The notes under the pieces were generated by a model. It worked only from the letters and a program-made list of their open reading frames with translations. It had not been told where the DNA came from and did no database searches. From Ignelater luminosus (lineage: Eukaryota; Arthropoda; Insecta; Coleoptera; Elateridae), in the NCBI GenBank assembly GCA_011009095.1, contig VTPC01004478.1, forward strand, positions 10,290 to 74,289: a DNA stretch of 64,000 bases, in the 5' to 3' direction. Below are positions 37,001 to 43,800 of this stretch, piece after piece. Each line of letters begins with the position of its first letter. Positions within the stretch are counted from its first letter, which is position 1. The position numbers were made by a program, and so were the translations under genes.

Positions 37001-38815
37001 CACGCCCTGTTACTAAAATCTCGATATCATTGGGCACTTTATGTTCGCCCAAACGACCCAAGGGAAGCGCGAATTCCCAGGGATTTAATAAAAAACATTT
37101 ACCATTTAGTCGCTGAGCAAAAAGACAAATTAAAGATAAAGAATCGAAGGAGTAATAGAAAAAGTAAAAGAAGATGTAGCCATAAACAAGTAAATGGTTG
37201 TTGCCAACATCTTTCTGTATCAAGATTAGATTCAAATGTGACCAACACAAGTAATGCGACTTCAGTTTGTAACGAAAATAGTCTACAAGGCCAAATCGAC
37301 TTGTTACGTAAAGAAGTTCACGATTTAAATAAAAATCTTTTAGAGAAAATAGAAGAGTTGCATAAATTAAAAGAAGGAAATCAAAGATAATGTACGATAC
37401 TCACCAAAACATTGCAAGTGTAGGTGGTGCCATCTTCCATGTTGATTGTAGATGTATCTTCATGTTTTTTAGGTAGTTGGTACTCTTTTATTTTAGCTTC
37501 GTTGATGGTAGTTACATTTTGTAATTGTTCAAGTTCTTTTCCTACAGCTGCCAGGAGGACGTCGTTTTCAACAATGTAAGCCACCATTTCTGATAATTCA
37601 TCATGATTAAATGTAATCATTGCATCGGATAAAGCATCCCAAACCTGTTGTTAAAAATGTAATATGTATTTTATGTTTCTTTATTATACGAATAATTCAT
37701 AAATAAAAAAATTACATAATTTTTGTGGTTTTTTAAATAAGAGGTCTGGTTTAAATTCTGGCGCCCTAAGTTCAATATCCTAATTGATTTACGGTACGTC
37801 AACAACTAATCTACAGCGCCACAACCGAAAAAAAAGTCAGTTGGTAACTAAATTTTATTTAACCTTTAGCAATTTGAAATTTCAAATCATAAACATGATA
37901 AAACGAATTGGAAAGGTCTTTAAAAAACCAAATTGTTTCATTTATTATTAAAAGAAAACAAGGAATTTTTGAATTTACATAAGTTTTTTAAATTGTGATG
38001 AAGAACAATTAAAAACAAAAATTTGACATAATGACATAACCTTGTAGGTAGAACAATGACAGATAATTACGACAAAAAAATCTCGCTTATGCGAACACGT
38101 GACTTTAAAGCGTGAATGCGCGCATTTTGCAGTAATGCCAAACCTAGGAAATTATCCCTTGTTCTAGGGAGAAAAAATAATTTTATCCAATCTCTCTGAG
38201 AGTGTAAGCAAAAACTTGTATTTGTTAAAATTTATTTAAAAGCTAAAACTTAAAAACATTAAGGACCTGCATTCTTTTAACTGATCCATATCTAACATCA
38301 GTAATGTGTTTCCATGCTCCGACTCTGTCTAGTAGATTGTATGTGCTTGGATTTAATGCTGATACTCGATTACTGTATTGTTCTTTTAATTGCCATTTGA
38401 ATTTTTTTCCACTTTCTAGCAACAAAATGCGTCTATCGGAGAATTTAGTGTTTTTTCCTACAAATAATTTAATTTAATACCTAGAATTTAAAATATATGT
38501 ATTATTTGTTGCATCTTTCCAATCGAATGCTACGCCTATGTATTTATCAAGACGTAAACAATACACATAACCTCAAATTCAAAATACAGCTCCCCAAATT
38601 CAGCTGAATCACAATACTAAATTCCATATAATCTTACCTAAAGTACATGCAAGTGTTGTACCCACCATTCCTCCACCAGCAATAACAACATCGTAGTGAT
38701 TTGACGAATTTATACTGTATTTTAAAATACTATTTGTGTTCAAATTAAAAGGTAATCTATTTAGAGTATTTCGTACATTAACTGTTTTACGTAAAAACAT
38801 TATATTGAAAGACAT
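4951..38815 (-). CDS. COQ6: COQ6, ubiquinone biosynthesis monooxygenase (10 exons, 467 aa)
   Basis: A flavin-dependent monooxygenase of the mitochondrial CoQ-synthesis complex; the family hydroxylates the ring of the ubiquinone precursor. Exons in transcript order: 38815-38638, 38457-38267, 37644-37405, 27433-27326, 27264-27202, 27124-27017, 26955-26753, 10321-10206, 10118-9952, 4980-4951. Splice phases agree at every join and the sum is 1404 nt, or 467 residues, close to the family norm of about 470. Residues 1-40 are rich in K/R/N/S without acids, as in a mitochondrial presequence. The FAD-binding GGGMVG is at 47-52 and the second FAD motif [18 protein letters not shown] at 364-381. The C terminus reads [15 protein letters not shown], the last residues coming from the 30-nt final exon. 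Donors are GT throughout; that of exon 2 (CAG then GTCCTT) is weak. A minus-strand AATAAA lies near 4845. Introns 3, 7 and 9 are about 10.0, 16.4 and 5.0 kb and full of other elements; a TRPA gene sits inside intron 3 on the other strand. Confidence 0.93.
5470..5900 (-). mobile_element. LINE reverse-transcriptase C-terminal fragment
   Basis: Read on the minus strand, this stretch gives the tail of an endonuclease/reverse-transcriptase protein of the kind common in insects: a run like [19 protein letters not shown], then [15 protein letters not shown] and [13 protein letters not shown]. The order (coloured target, ILR-IFGP, ELY-IT) is the usual one after the catalytic RT core. Several stops interrupt it and no other LINE part is nearby, so it is a short decayed 3' fragment inside COQ6 intron 9. 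Confidence 0.6.
6790..7260. repeat. Degenerate GC-rich minisatellite (GGCCCGA-type units)
   Basis: From about 7085 to 7250 the sequence is a run of 9-12 bp units around GGCCCGACA / GGCCCAA / AAGCCCGA. Before it, 6790-7085 holds looser units of about 65 bp around TTCGGTGTAGTATGAAAATA and GCGGTTCAATATACGAAAAT. It contrasts sharply with the AT-rich flanks. The same unit type makes up the larger array at 31324-32160. The open frames across it are a by-product of the repeat, not genes. It lies in COQ6 intron 9. Confidence 0.6.
7597..8727 (+). mobile_element. Broken mariner-family DNA transposon with both ends
   Basis: Inverted ends of about 25 bp are visible: CGAGGGTTGCTATTTATGCA at 7597 and its mirror ATAAATAGTAATCCTCG ending at 8727, flanked by TA on both sides (7595-7596, 8728-8729). 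The transposase starts at ATG 7770 ([19 protein letters not shown]) and ends near 8652 (NHRGEYF). It is about 170 bp shorter than a full mariner gene. There are frame breaks and a stop after SLTDEFK. The segment that should carry the first catalytic aspartate (TGDESW) is missing between YNI and [10 protein letters not shown]. The second (HDSASSHTS, usually HDNA) is present. The element cannot move itself. It sits in COQ6 intron 9. Confidence 0.85.
8730..9951. other. Intronic sequence without recognised feature
   Basis: Rest of COQ6 intron 9 between the mariner and exon 9. Short open frames at 9006-9224 (+) and 9448-9630 (-) show no domain and no splice context. AT-rich filler of unknown origin. 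Confidence 0.5.
10322..12937. other. Intronic sequence without recognised feature
   Basis: Left part of COQ6 intron 7. It is strongly AT-rich and I found no coding similarity, RNA gene or paired transposon ends before the LINE target site at 12938. Confidence 0.5.
12954..17633 (-). mobile_element. RTE-like LINE with endonuclease and reverse transcriptase, split by a DNA transposon
   Basis: Minus-strand protein pieces in order: an N-terminal charged region (about 17590-17300), an endonuclease (GLSETRWNG near 17045; [10 protein letters not shown] near 16700; [11 protein letters not shown] near 16410), a reverse transcriptase ([12 protein letters not shown] and [20 protein letters not shown], about 15710-15400), and the C-terminal [18 protein letters not shown] ... 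WEWIGH. This layout matches the LINEs often annotated as craniofacial-development-protein-2-like endonuclease-RT. A 16-bp direct repeat ATGAGGCCCGGGGCGG occurs at 12938-12953 and 17634-17649 and is probably the target-site duplication. A short T run after the left copy fits a 3' A tail on the minus strand. Several stops and frameshifts break the reading frames. An IS630-like element (13248-14519) is inserted near the C terminus. Confidence 0.75.
13248..14519 (-). mobile_element. Near-intact IS630/Tc1-mariner-type transposon inside the LINE
   Basis: Ends are inverted repeats of about 32 bp, differing by one A: AAGGGTTTTCCAATAAGAGG at the left and its mirror at the right. TA is duplicated on both sides (13246-13247, 14520-14521). 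Removing the element restores the LINE reading (WIGH followed by RKPHNN). The transposase reads from ATG 14403 ([19 protein letters not shown]) through [43 protein letters not shown] and [16 protein letters not shown] to about 13356. The three acidic positions are present, with about 36 residues between the second and third. I see one in-frame stop near codon 43 and one frame change near 13770, so it is only lightly damaged and probably young. Confidence 0.88.
17650..18576. other. Intronic sequence without recognised feature
   Basis: Lies between the LINE duplication and the hAT element in COQ6 intron 7. The last roughly 70 bp before 18569 may belong to the Mutator-like transposase that the hAT entered (see 20470-20640). 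Otherwise nothing was recognised. Confidence 0.45.
18577..20469 (-). mobile_element. Internally deleted hAT transposon (ZMYM1-like transposase) with intact target duplication
   Basis: The ends are CAGGGACGGATGG (18577) and its near-mirror CCATCCGTTCCTG (ending 20469). They are flanked by a perfect 8-bp duplication TGAAACTG (18569-18576 and 20470-20477), the hAT signature. Minus-strand pieces match hAT transposases of the zinc-finger-MYM-1-like type: [20 protein letters not shown] near 20101, a central region at 19743-19090 ([20 protein letters not shown]), and a C-terminal piece at 18985. At 1.9 kb it is much shorter than a full element of 3-4 kb. The N-terminal zinc finger and DDE start are missing and stops are present. 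It lies in COQ6 intron 7. Confidence 0.85.
20470..20640 (+). pseudogene. Mutator-like transposase remnant, N-terminal piece
   Basis: Directly after the hAT duplication an open frame reads [20 protein letters not shown] and then [20 protein letters not shown]. The GRR-(V/I)-(I/V)-D-hydrophobic pattern is typical of the start of Mutator-like transposases annotated in arthropods. It matches in orientation, and probably in origin, the piece at 22145-22450. The frame ends where the inverted-repeat element near 20640 begins. Confidence 0.45.
20642..21122. repeat. MITE-like element with 25-bp inverted arms
   Basis: The left arm at 20642-20666 reads CTGAATCGGTTCAGTGAATC and continues GGCTC. The right arm at 21098-21122 is its inverted near-copy (GAGCCGGTTCACTGAATCGG, then TTCAG). 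Further GAACGA / CCGGTTC words repeat inside both flanks. No coding capacity was seen. It appears inserted in or next to the Mutator-like remnant. Confidence 0.6.
21757..22129. repeat. Inverted-repeat element carrying a (GA)n microsatellite
   Basis: The arms CACAGATTAAATAAAGGTCA (from 21757) and TGACCTTTATTTAATCTGTG (ending about 22129) are near-perfect inverted copies of roughly 31 bp, with CATCGC / GCGATGG also shared outside. Between them is an interrupted GA tract at about 21951-22076. The arginine/glutamate open frames across that tract are repeat artefacts. No transposase is present, so it is probably a non-autonomous DNA element. Confidence 0.6.
22145..22450 (+). pseudogene. Mutator-like transposase remnant, middle piece
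   Basis: On the plus strand, with one or more frame changes, the sequence reads [20 protein letters not shown], then VNKRVVWG, then [20 protein letters not shown]. That succession (a CxxC knuckle, VNxRxVW, ELL-x-x-LDVPFM-x-x-TF) is characteristic of the Mutator-like transposase domain. It continues the piece at 20470-20640, from which it is separated by two inverted-repeat elements. The minus-strand open frame here is only its antisense. Confidence 0.5.
22900..23069. repeat. Inverted repeat, 27-bp arms
   Basis: ATACTCTGTCTCGTTTCTAT (22900-22926, continuing AATTCCT) is the near-perfect inverse of GGAATTATAGAAATGAGACA (23043-23069, continuing GGATATAGT), with a spacer of about 116 bp. It is probably a small MITE or part of one. 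No target duplication was identified. Confidence 0.45.
23210..23516. repeat. Left long terminal inverted repeat
   Basis: Starts CAGGGACATCATCAATAGGA, contains AGGAAGCCACGTGACCACGA and ends near TTTTTTCAATTTTATT. It matches the inverse of 25373-25680 over its whole length with scattered differences, so the two arms are old but clearly homologous. Confidence 0.8.
25245..25284. repeat. Extra internal copy of the transposon terminus
   Basis: The roughly 40 bp GTGGTCACGTGGCTTCCTCC ... GATGTCCCTG repeat the outer end found at 25640-25680 in the same orientation, followed by TA. Beyond them, inward, the sequence differs from the long arm. This may be the original right end of the transposase-bearing element, with a second related end added outside it. 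Confidence 0.65.
25373..25680. repeat. Right long terminal inverted repeat
   Basis: Inverse of 23210-23516. Its outer end is GATGTCCCTG followed by TA at 25681-25682. The left arm reads CATCATCAATAGG and this one CATCATAAATAGG when inverted, one of several scattered differences. Confidence 0.8.
26157..26460. repeat. Two tandem copies of a roughly 162-bp unit
   Basis: CCAACAGACAGACTATGGCG at 26157 recurs as CCAACAGACAGGCCATGTGG at about 26319. Both copies continue through AAAAATCGCCATTTTC, GAGATATC, AATACCGATTAT and AATCAGGAGAAAATTCTAAG. A third start (CCAACAGTCAGACA) follows near 26444 and breaks off. Similar CAGACAGAC and GAGATATC words occur in a repeat at about 52980-53285. Confidence 0.65.
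26584..26655 (+). tRNA. tRNA-Asp (anticodon GTC)
   Basis: A 72-nt cloverleaf. The acceptor stem is TCCTCGG with CCGGGGA plus discriminator G, and the D arm contains GTATAGTGGTCAGTATC. The anticodon stem CCCGC / GCGGG encloses CTGTCAC, so the anticodon is GTC. The T arm CCGGGG TTCGATT CCCCG is intact. The A box (TAGTATAGTGGTC) and B box (GGTTCGATTCC) are intact. An eight-T run at 26659-26666 is a Pol III terminator. No intron. It lies in COQ6 intron 7 on the opposite strand to COQ6. Confidence 0.97.
28100..29260 (-). mobile_element. Ty3/Gypsy retrotransposon fossil (pol fragment)
   Basis: Minus-strand sequence resembling Gypsy pol: the reverse-transcriptase start ([28 protein letters not shown]) at about 29235-28924, then further RT and RNase H-like sequence to about 28100. 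No LTRs, gag or integrase were recognised. It is an old, broken internal fragment with many breaks, lying in COQ6 intron 3. Confidence 0.75.
29261..31323. other. Intronic sequence without recognised feature
   Basis: Part of COQ6 intron 3 between the Gypsy fossil and the minisatellite. The first bases may still belong to the fossil. No gene, RNA or paired ends were recognised. A CAGATGGCGCTA word near 30315 resembles a CTCF-type core but is unsupported. Confidence 0.4.
31324..32160. repeat. Large GC-rich minisatellite of 9-12 bp units with inverted ends
   Basis: About 840 bp built from degenerate units such as GGCCCGACA, AGGTCCGA and AAGGCCCGA, many copies in one orientation. The edges carry an inverted word: GAGCCCTG at 31324 and CAGGGCTC ending at 32160, with related C-GGGT / ACCCGG sequence just inside. 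This suggests a mobile unit that carries or grew the array. Same unit type as 7085-7250. The minus-strand Gly-Pro-Phe frame across it is a repeat artefact. It lies in COQ6 intron 3. Confidence 0.65.
32242..32523 (-). other. Unrecognised open frame, possible exon or pseudogene
   Basis: A 93-codon minus-strand frame ([40 protein letters not shown]) with a protein-like composition. The 45 bp around CATGGCCAACCCTCATGCA recur in inverted orientation at about 32866-32912, so part of it has been duplicated. No splice sites or family were established. It could be a retrocopy fragment in COQ6 intron 3. Confidence 0.2.
33079..33281. repeat. Small MITE-like inverted repeat
   Basis: Arms of about 40 bp: GCAATTAATTGAGGATGGTT (33081 on, to GGCGCC) and the inverse AACCATCCTTAATCAATTGT (ending about 33278). 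A run of about 11 C lies between them near 33192. There is no coding capacity. It is placed between the minisatellite and the TRPA gene in COQ6 intron 3. Confidence 0.55.
34516..37390 (+). CDS. pyx: TRPA-type ankyrin cation channel, probably pyrexia (901 aa), nested in COQ6
   Basis: Four coding exons: 34516-34734, 34790-34971, 35026-35311, 35372-37390. Sum 2706 nt, 901 residues. The N-terminal half holds about nine ankyrin repeats (for example [20 protein letters not shown]). Then come a linker ([20 protein letters not shown]), six membrane segments between about 480 and 740, and a pore/selectivity region with [17 protein letters not shown]6 is followed by a TRP-like helix, a basic stretch and a C-terminal coiled coil ([20 protein letters not shown]). 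The family forms heat- or irritant-gated cation channels in the plasma membrane of sensory cells. Length and pore sequence fit insect pyrexia best, but another TRPA paralogue is possible. The start ATG follows a good acceptor (CTTTCAG), so a non-coding 5' exon is likely. The third intron (60 nt) is a multiple of three and stop-free. The gene lies whole inside COQ6 intron 3 on the opposite strand. Confidence 0.9.
37702..37707 (+). terminator. Probable polyA signal of the TRPA gene
   Basis: First clear AATAAA after the TRPA stop codon on the plus strand. If used, the 3' UTR covers the whole of COQ6 exon 3 (37405-37644) in antisense. No canonical signal was seen in the 300 bp between the stop codon and this site. 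Confidence 0.45.
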
Positions 38816-39531
38816 GTTGTTTGCCTTTCTTAGTAAATAAAATTAATTTGAAACTAATTCTTCGTATCAATAAGTACACATTATTCCTCTATCTGTTTTG
38901 TAAGGTTTTGCACTATTTGGACTATTTGTGCATTCCTAATATCACACAAGTAATGCACAATTCATTTATTTTTATCTAGCTAACGTCAACGGAATTGAAA
39001 TGGAGGGAAATTTAATTTTTGTAGTTTCCTTGTATCAAATTCTTCATATAAAATAACTACCTTTTGGATTTAATTATCGGAGTAAGGTATATCTAAGATC
39101 TTTTAGAAGAAGGAAAAAAATTCATAATGTTGGTTAATACAGTATGGCTAATTTATTTCGCTACATGTAAGCAAATGACTGAATATTATGTCACTTTTGT
39201 TTATTAAATTTCTTTAAATAAATAAAGATCTACGTTATATGAAGCGAGTTGTTACAAGTAATTTGAAGCTAGATAATTATTAAATATGAATAATTTCCTG
39301 TCAAAATGACAGGCAATGGATACTAGTAATAATAATGATATGCAAAGTGTGTTGCCTACCCACTTGTAGCGATTTAACTTGAATACGCTGGATATTAATA
39401 AATTCTTTTGACTTTAGTGGAAAGAACAATATTACCATATTCTGATAACGTCCACGTCCATATAACAGTGGAGTCCAGGCTAGAAATTGAAAGAGTACTG
39501 AAGATGTCATAATGTCATCTTTATCTTTAAC

Positions 39532-39965
39532 ATGCCAAGAACAAATTTCTTCGTCAGACTGTAAGTAATCACATCGATATGTACAAAATTAATTTCCTTT
39601 TCTCCACAGGTAGCAAAAACATTTCTGGAGATTCACATGAAGCCCTTGTTAATATTATGCAAGAACAAAGTAACACAAATGTGGATCCTGTAACTACCAA
39701 TTTATTCAATTGTAATGCATGAAAAGACTATACAGAAACACTTGTAGATGGTCATAGTGGGGAAAATTGCAAATTGCACTAGCGATAAGCCCTTGAAATG
39801 TTAAACATTTGTGGTTGCAAATTCAAACAAAAAGATTATTTTGATTTAAAAGTACATATAGTGGTGAGAAACCTTTTAAATGTGGAATGTGTGGTTATAA
39901 ATGTGTAGAAAAAAGTACTTTACAAAGGCATAGATTAACATCAACATGGTGGTATCCATGGATGG
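39532..39965 (+). pseudogene. Decayed C2H2 zinc-finger gene copy
   Basis: The plus strand reads ATG at 39532 (MPRTNFFVRL). A donor GTAAGT follows at 39561 and an acceptor ending at 39613, then KNISGDSHEALVNIMQEQ, a CxxC start, and later GEKPFKCGMCGYKCVEKSTL with QRHRL. The linker GEKPFKC and C-x2-C...H spacing are those of a C2H2 finger array. A stop falls inside the first finger right after FNCNA, and more stops and frame changes follow before 39850. The intron is retained, so it is a decayed genomic copy and not a retrocopy. It sits about 700 bp upstream of COQ6, on the opposite strand. Confidence 0.55.
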
Positions 39966-40844
39966 AATTAAGAATTCTATCACAAAATCTTTTTTCAAAT
40001 AATTAACTTAATAGAAAATCCCAATAAATAAAATTGGAGGTGCACATTTTGCAAGCAAAGAAAGCTTCAATTACAAAAACTGTGATTACCAAATCAACAA
40101 TATAGTTCAATTTTTGAATTTTGACTCATTTTGATTATTCTGACTGCACAAGAACTTTAAATCTTTTATTTCCCTTTAGCCCATGCTTTCTATGTTATGC
40201 CAGCCATAAGCATATACTTGTTAGTTGTGTTGCTCTATGTATCCTTTTCCTATTCATTTATATTTAGAGAGTTTGGAAAATTTATAAAAACCCTTTCAGT
40301 ATCTCTACCTTATAAGTATATATATCTTGTACCTATTTGAAATTGAAAAATTGAATCTGTTCACCTTTTAGTAGGTATTTTTATTTAACAGGGTTTACCT
40401 ATATTAGAGTTTAAGGTTTTTCAGATTTCACAAAGATACATCTTCATTCTTCACATCTAATTTCTAATTTATTTCTAGTGTAATAATTTTCATATAAATA
40501 AATATGTTTCTAATGTTAAGAATAATCAAAGTAGGAGGATTAATTCTAATTACTGAGAGATCAGTTTCCAGGGATATTGGATGAACTATAATTAATTTAC
40601 TTTTTTGATCTAAAGTGATGTCCTTTTGATTTAAATATTGTCCCATTATTTACAACAGTAACTAAGTACAGTAACAGTAAATAACAATAACAAGAAAAAA
40701 ATACCAAATTAATAATAACAATAACGAAACGAAGAAACAGAAAGACTATGATGCGTACACTTCAAAATTTGTTTTAAGAATGACAAATGCAAGAGATTCT
40801 AAAAATTGAGAATTAGTTCGATCTGTAGTCATATTTTGCTCCCT

Positions 40845-43800
40845 TAGAAGGTTAGATTGACCCTGGTTGTGCTTAGTTCTTGTAGGAAGTTAATGGAGAA
40901 CAAAGTTCAATTTTGGGCCACCACAGGTGTTATGTATTCTTGCCATCTGTCTCTGTCATGGTTAGCGCCTTTGCTTCGCTCCATGTCTTCCACACGGCAC
41001 TTAGCTCCTCCTCAATGGTTCTCCTTCGTGTTCTTCTTGGCCTTCGTGCTTTCCTTTTATGCTGTGGATTCCAATCCAGCGCAGCTTTTTCAATTGCTTG
41101 ATCTGATTTCTGCAAAGTGTGCCCTATCCACTTTGACTTTCTCTCTTTTATTTGCCTCTCAATTGGCTCTTGTTCAGCTGTCTGCCATAGTTCCTCATTC
41201 GTAATTCTGTTTGGCCAGAACATTTCCATGATTACCCTCAAACATCGATTAACGAAGACCTGAAGCTGCTTTTTAATCGTCATAGTCATTTTCCATGTCT
41301 CGCATCCATAAAGAAGAACAGATTAAAAATTCTTAGTTTCACCTTCTTTGAGAGATTTCTTTGCGAATCCGGGCCTTTACGTTTTCTTCTGTTCCACCTG
41401 CCGTAGAAACCATGCTCCCAAGCTAGGTGAATTCTTCTACCTGCTCTATTTCCTCACCTGCTGGGACTAATCGATTGGGGTTTTGTGTGTTGATCCTCAT
41501 CTCTTTTATCTTTCTAAAGTTGATTTTCGGACTTGCCTTCTTCACAAAGGCCTTCCACTTTTGATTCCATATCCTGGAAACGTTTACTCAGCAGACAAAT
41601 GCCATCTGCAAAGTCCAGGTCTTCTAACCTCTTCCTTAACCCCCACTGAATCCTTCTCTTCCTGTTCCCTAATGCTGATCTTATCACCCTGATGGGGACA
41701 AGGACAAAAAGAGTAGGTCACAGTATGCAACTCTTGTGACTCCAGTGGTTACCTTTATGGGTTCGGAGTTCTTCCTGCTGCATAGGATTCTGCACTGACA
41801 CTCGTAATCTTCATAGAAACTTTTAACTATGGTTATAAACTTTTTTGGAATCTCATATTCCTGCAGAGTGTCCCAAATATAATTGTGCTTAATAGAGTCA
41901 AAAGCCTTCTCATAATCGATAAAGACAGCATACAAAGGACTGCCCCATTCCAGACTGTTCAATTATTATTCTTAGTGTGTTGATACCATCTGTGGAGCTT
42001 CGATTCTGCCTAAAGCCAGCTTGTTCCTTGCGCAATTTTTGCTCCACTACTAAAACTACCCGTTCTAATTATTCTGCAAAACCACTTTGAAGACGATGAT
42101 AAAAGAGTAATGTTCATACAGTTATTGCAATTTGTAAGGTCACTTTTCTTTGGCCATTTTATTCACCAAACCTTCTTTCCAATTTTCCGGTATTTTCTCT
42201 TCCTCCCAGATCTTCTGAAACAGAGGTAGTAGCATTTCTGCGGAGACTGACTTTCTTGCTTTGAGGATGTGGGACGGAATGTTATCTGCGCCTGGTTCCT
42301 TCCCATTTTTTGTTGGCTTCAGTGCTGCTTGTATTTCGTTTAATGTCTGAGGCTTCAGTATGGTGCTGAGGTCTGGGACCCCCTGGTCAGTTTCGGATGT
42401 TTCATTAGCATCTCTGCAGAAGGAGTCCAGCAAAGTGTTCTCTCTATCTGCACAACTGGTCCTGCTCCAACGTCAGTAGCTTACCGTTAGTGTCTCTCAC
42501 TGGTCTACTAGTACTAAATTTCTTTTTCGTTAATTGCTTTGTTATCTGATACAACTCCTTCATATCCTCCCTAGCAGCGGCTTCTTCCTTCTTCTTTGCG
42601 AGTTCGTTGTAGTTTGCTATTTATTCCCTCTTTCATCTGCTTTATTTGCTCAATGAGTTCCGACGTCCTGTTTCCTACGGATTTTGAAGTCAAGAATGCT
42701 CTTACTAGTCTTCTGATAGACGGCCTTAATTTCCTTCTAGTTGCTCTCCAAGGAGTCCGGGGTGGCTCTTAGAAGTTCGAAGCGATTTCTTAGTTCAATT
42801 TTAAATTCTTCTCGCTTCTCTGGGATCGTGTGCTTGCTAATGCTATACTACTTGCTTTTCTGCTCAAATTTCTTGTTTGGAGTTGCAATCTTCATTTTGA
42901 TCTTTGCTATGACGAGATGGTGATCACTGTTGGCATCTGCTCCTCTTTTATACCTTACATCATTTAGTGATCCGCGGAAGCTTCTGAAAACCGCAAATTG
43001 ATCAATCTGGTGACCTGCAGATGACCTTATGACAATCTGTGTGGAAGCAACGTTCTTCCAATCATTAGGTCATACTTTGCACACAAATAAAAAAAGTTTT
43101 CATTGACGTCACCCAACCCATGTTTACCTATAATCTGTTCAATACCATCGTTCTGCCTTTCTACTTTTGCATTTAATTCTCTCATGACGATTATTATGTC
43201 TTTGCTCTTTACTTTCTGCAGGTGATCATGCAGTAAAGTGTAAAACTGGTTTTTGTTTTCTTGGTCTGTAGGCGCATAGCTCTGGAAGATGGTCACATTT
43301 CTTACATTTGTTTGAAAACGCCCTGAGATAATTCCCTTTGATATTGGGCTCCATTCCTACATACTGCTCTTGGGTGACTTGTTCAGAATTAAAGCTACGT
43401 CGTTTCTGTGCTCCTCCTTTGTCTCTGATTAGCAATTTTAAAAAGGCCACTGGAAAGAGTAGATCGATGATAGTCGTACCTGGTTCTCGTAGAAGGTTAA
43501 TGGGGGGTAAACTTTGATTGTGGGCCACCGCAGGTAACACGTTGACGAAATAACTTGATTCGTATTCTTATTTAGTTCTTCTAAGGGGGTTAGTGGAAGT
43601 GGCAAATCGACTCTGGTGGTATTTAGTTCTCTTAGAAATTTAATGGAGGGTAAAACTCGATTTTGGGTGAACACAGCTCGACCCGTATTCGTATTTAACA
43701 CTTCTAAGGTCAGTTGAAGGAGCAGATCGATGATAAAACATAACCTAGTCCGTGTTCGTACTTAACAGTTTTAGGAAGGGTAGTGAAAGGAATAGATGGC

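Noticed and set aside
36840-37250. 136-codon minus-strand open frame inside the TRPA gene
   Set aside because: It is the antisense of the S6 and C-terminal coding region; no homology or splice context of its own.
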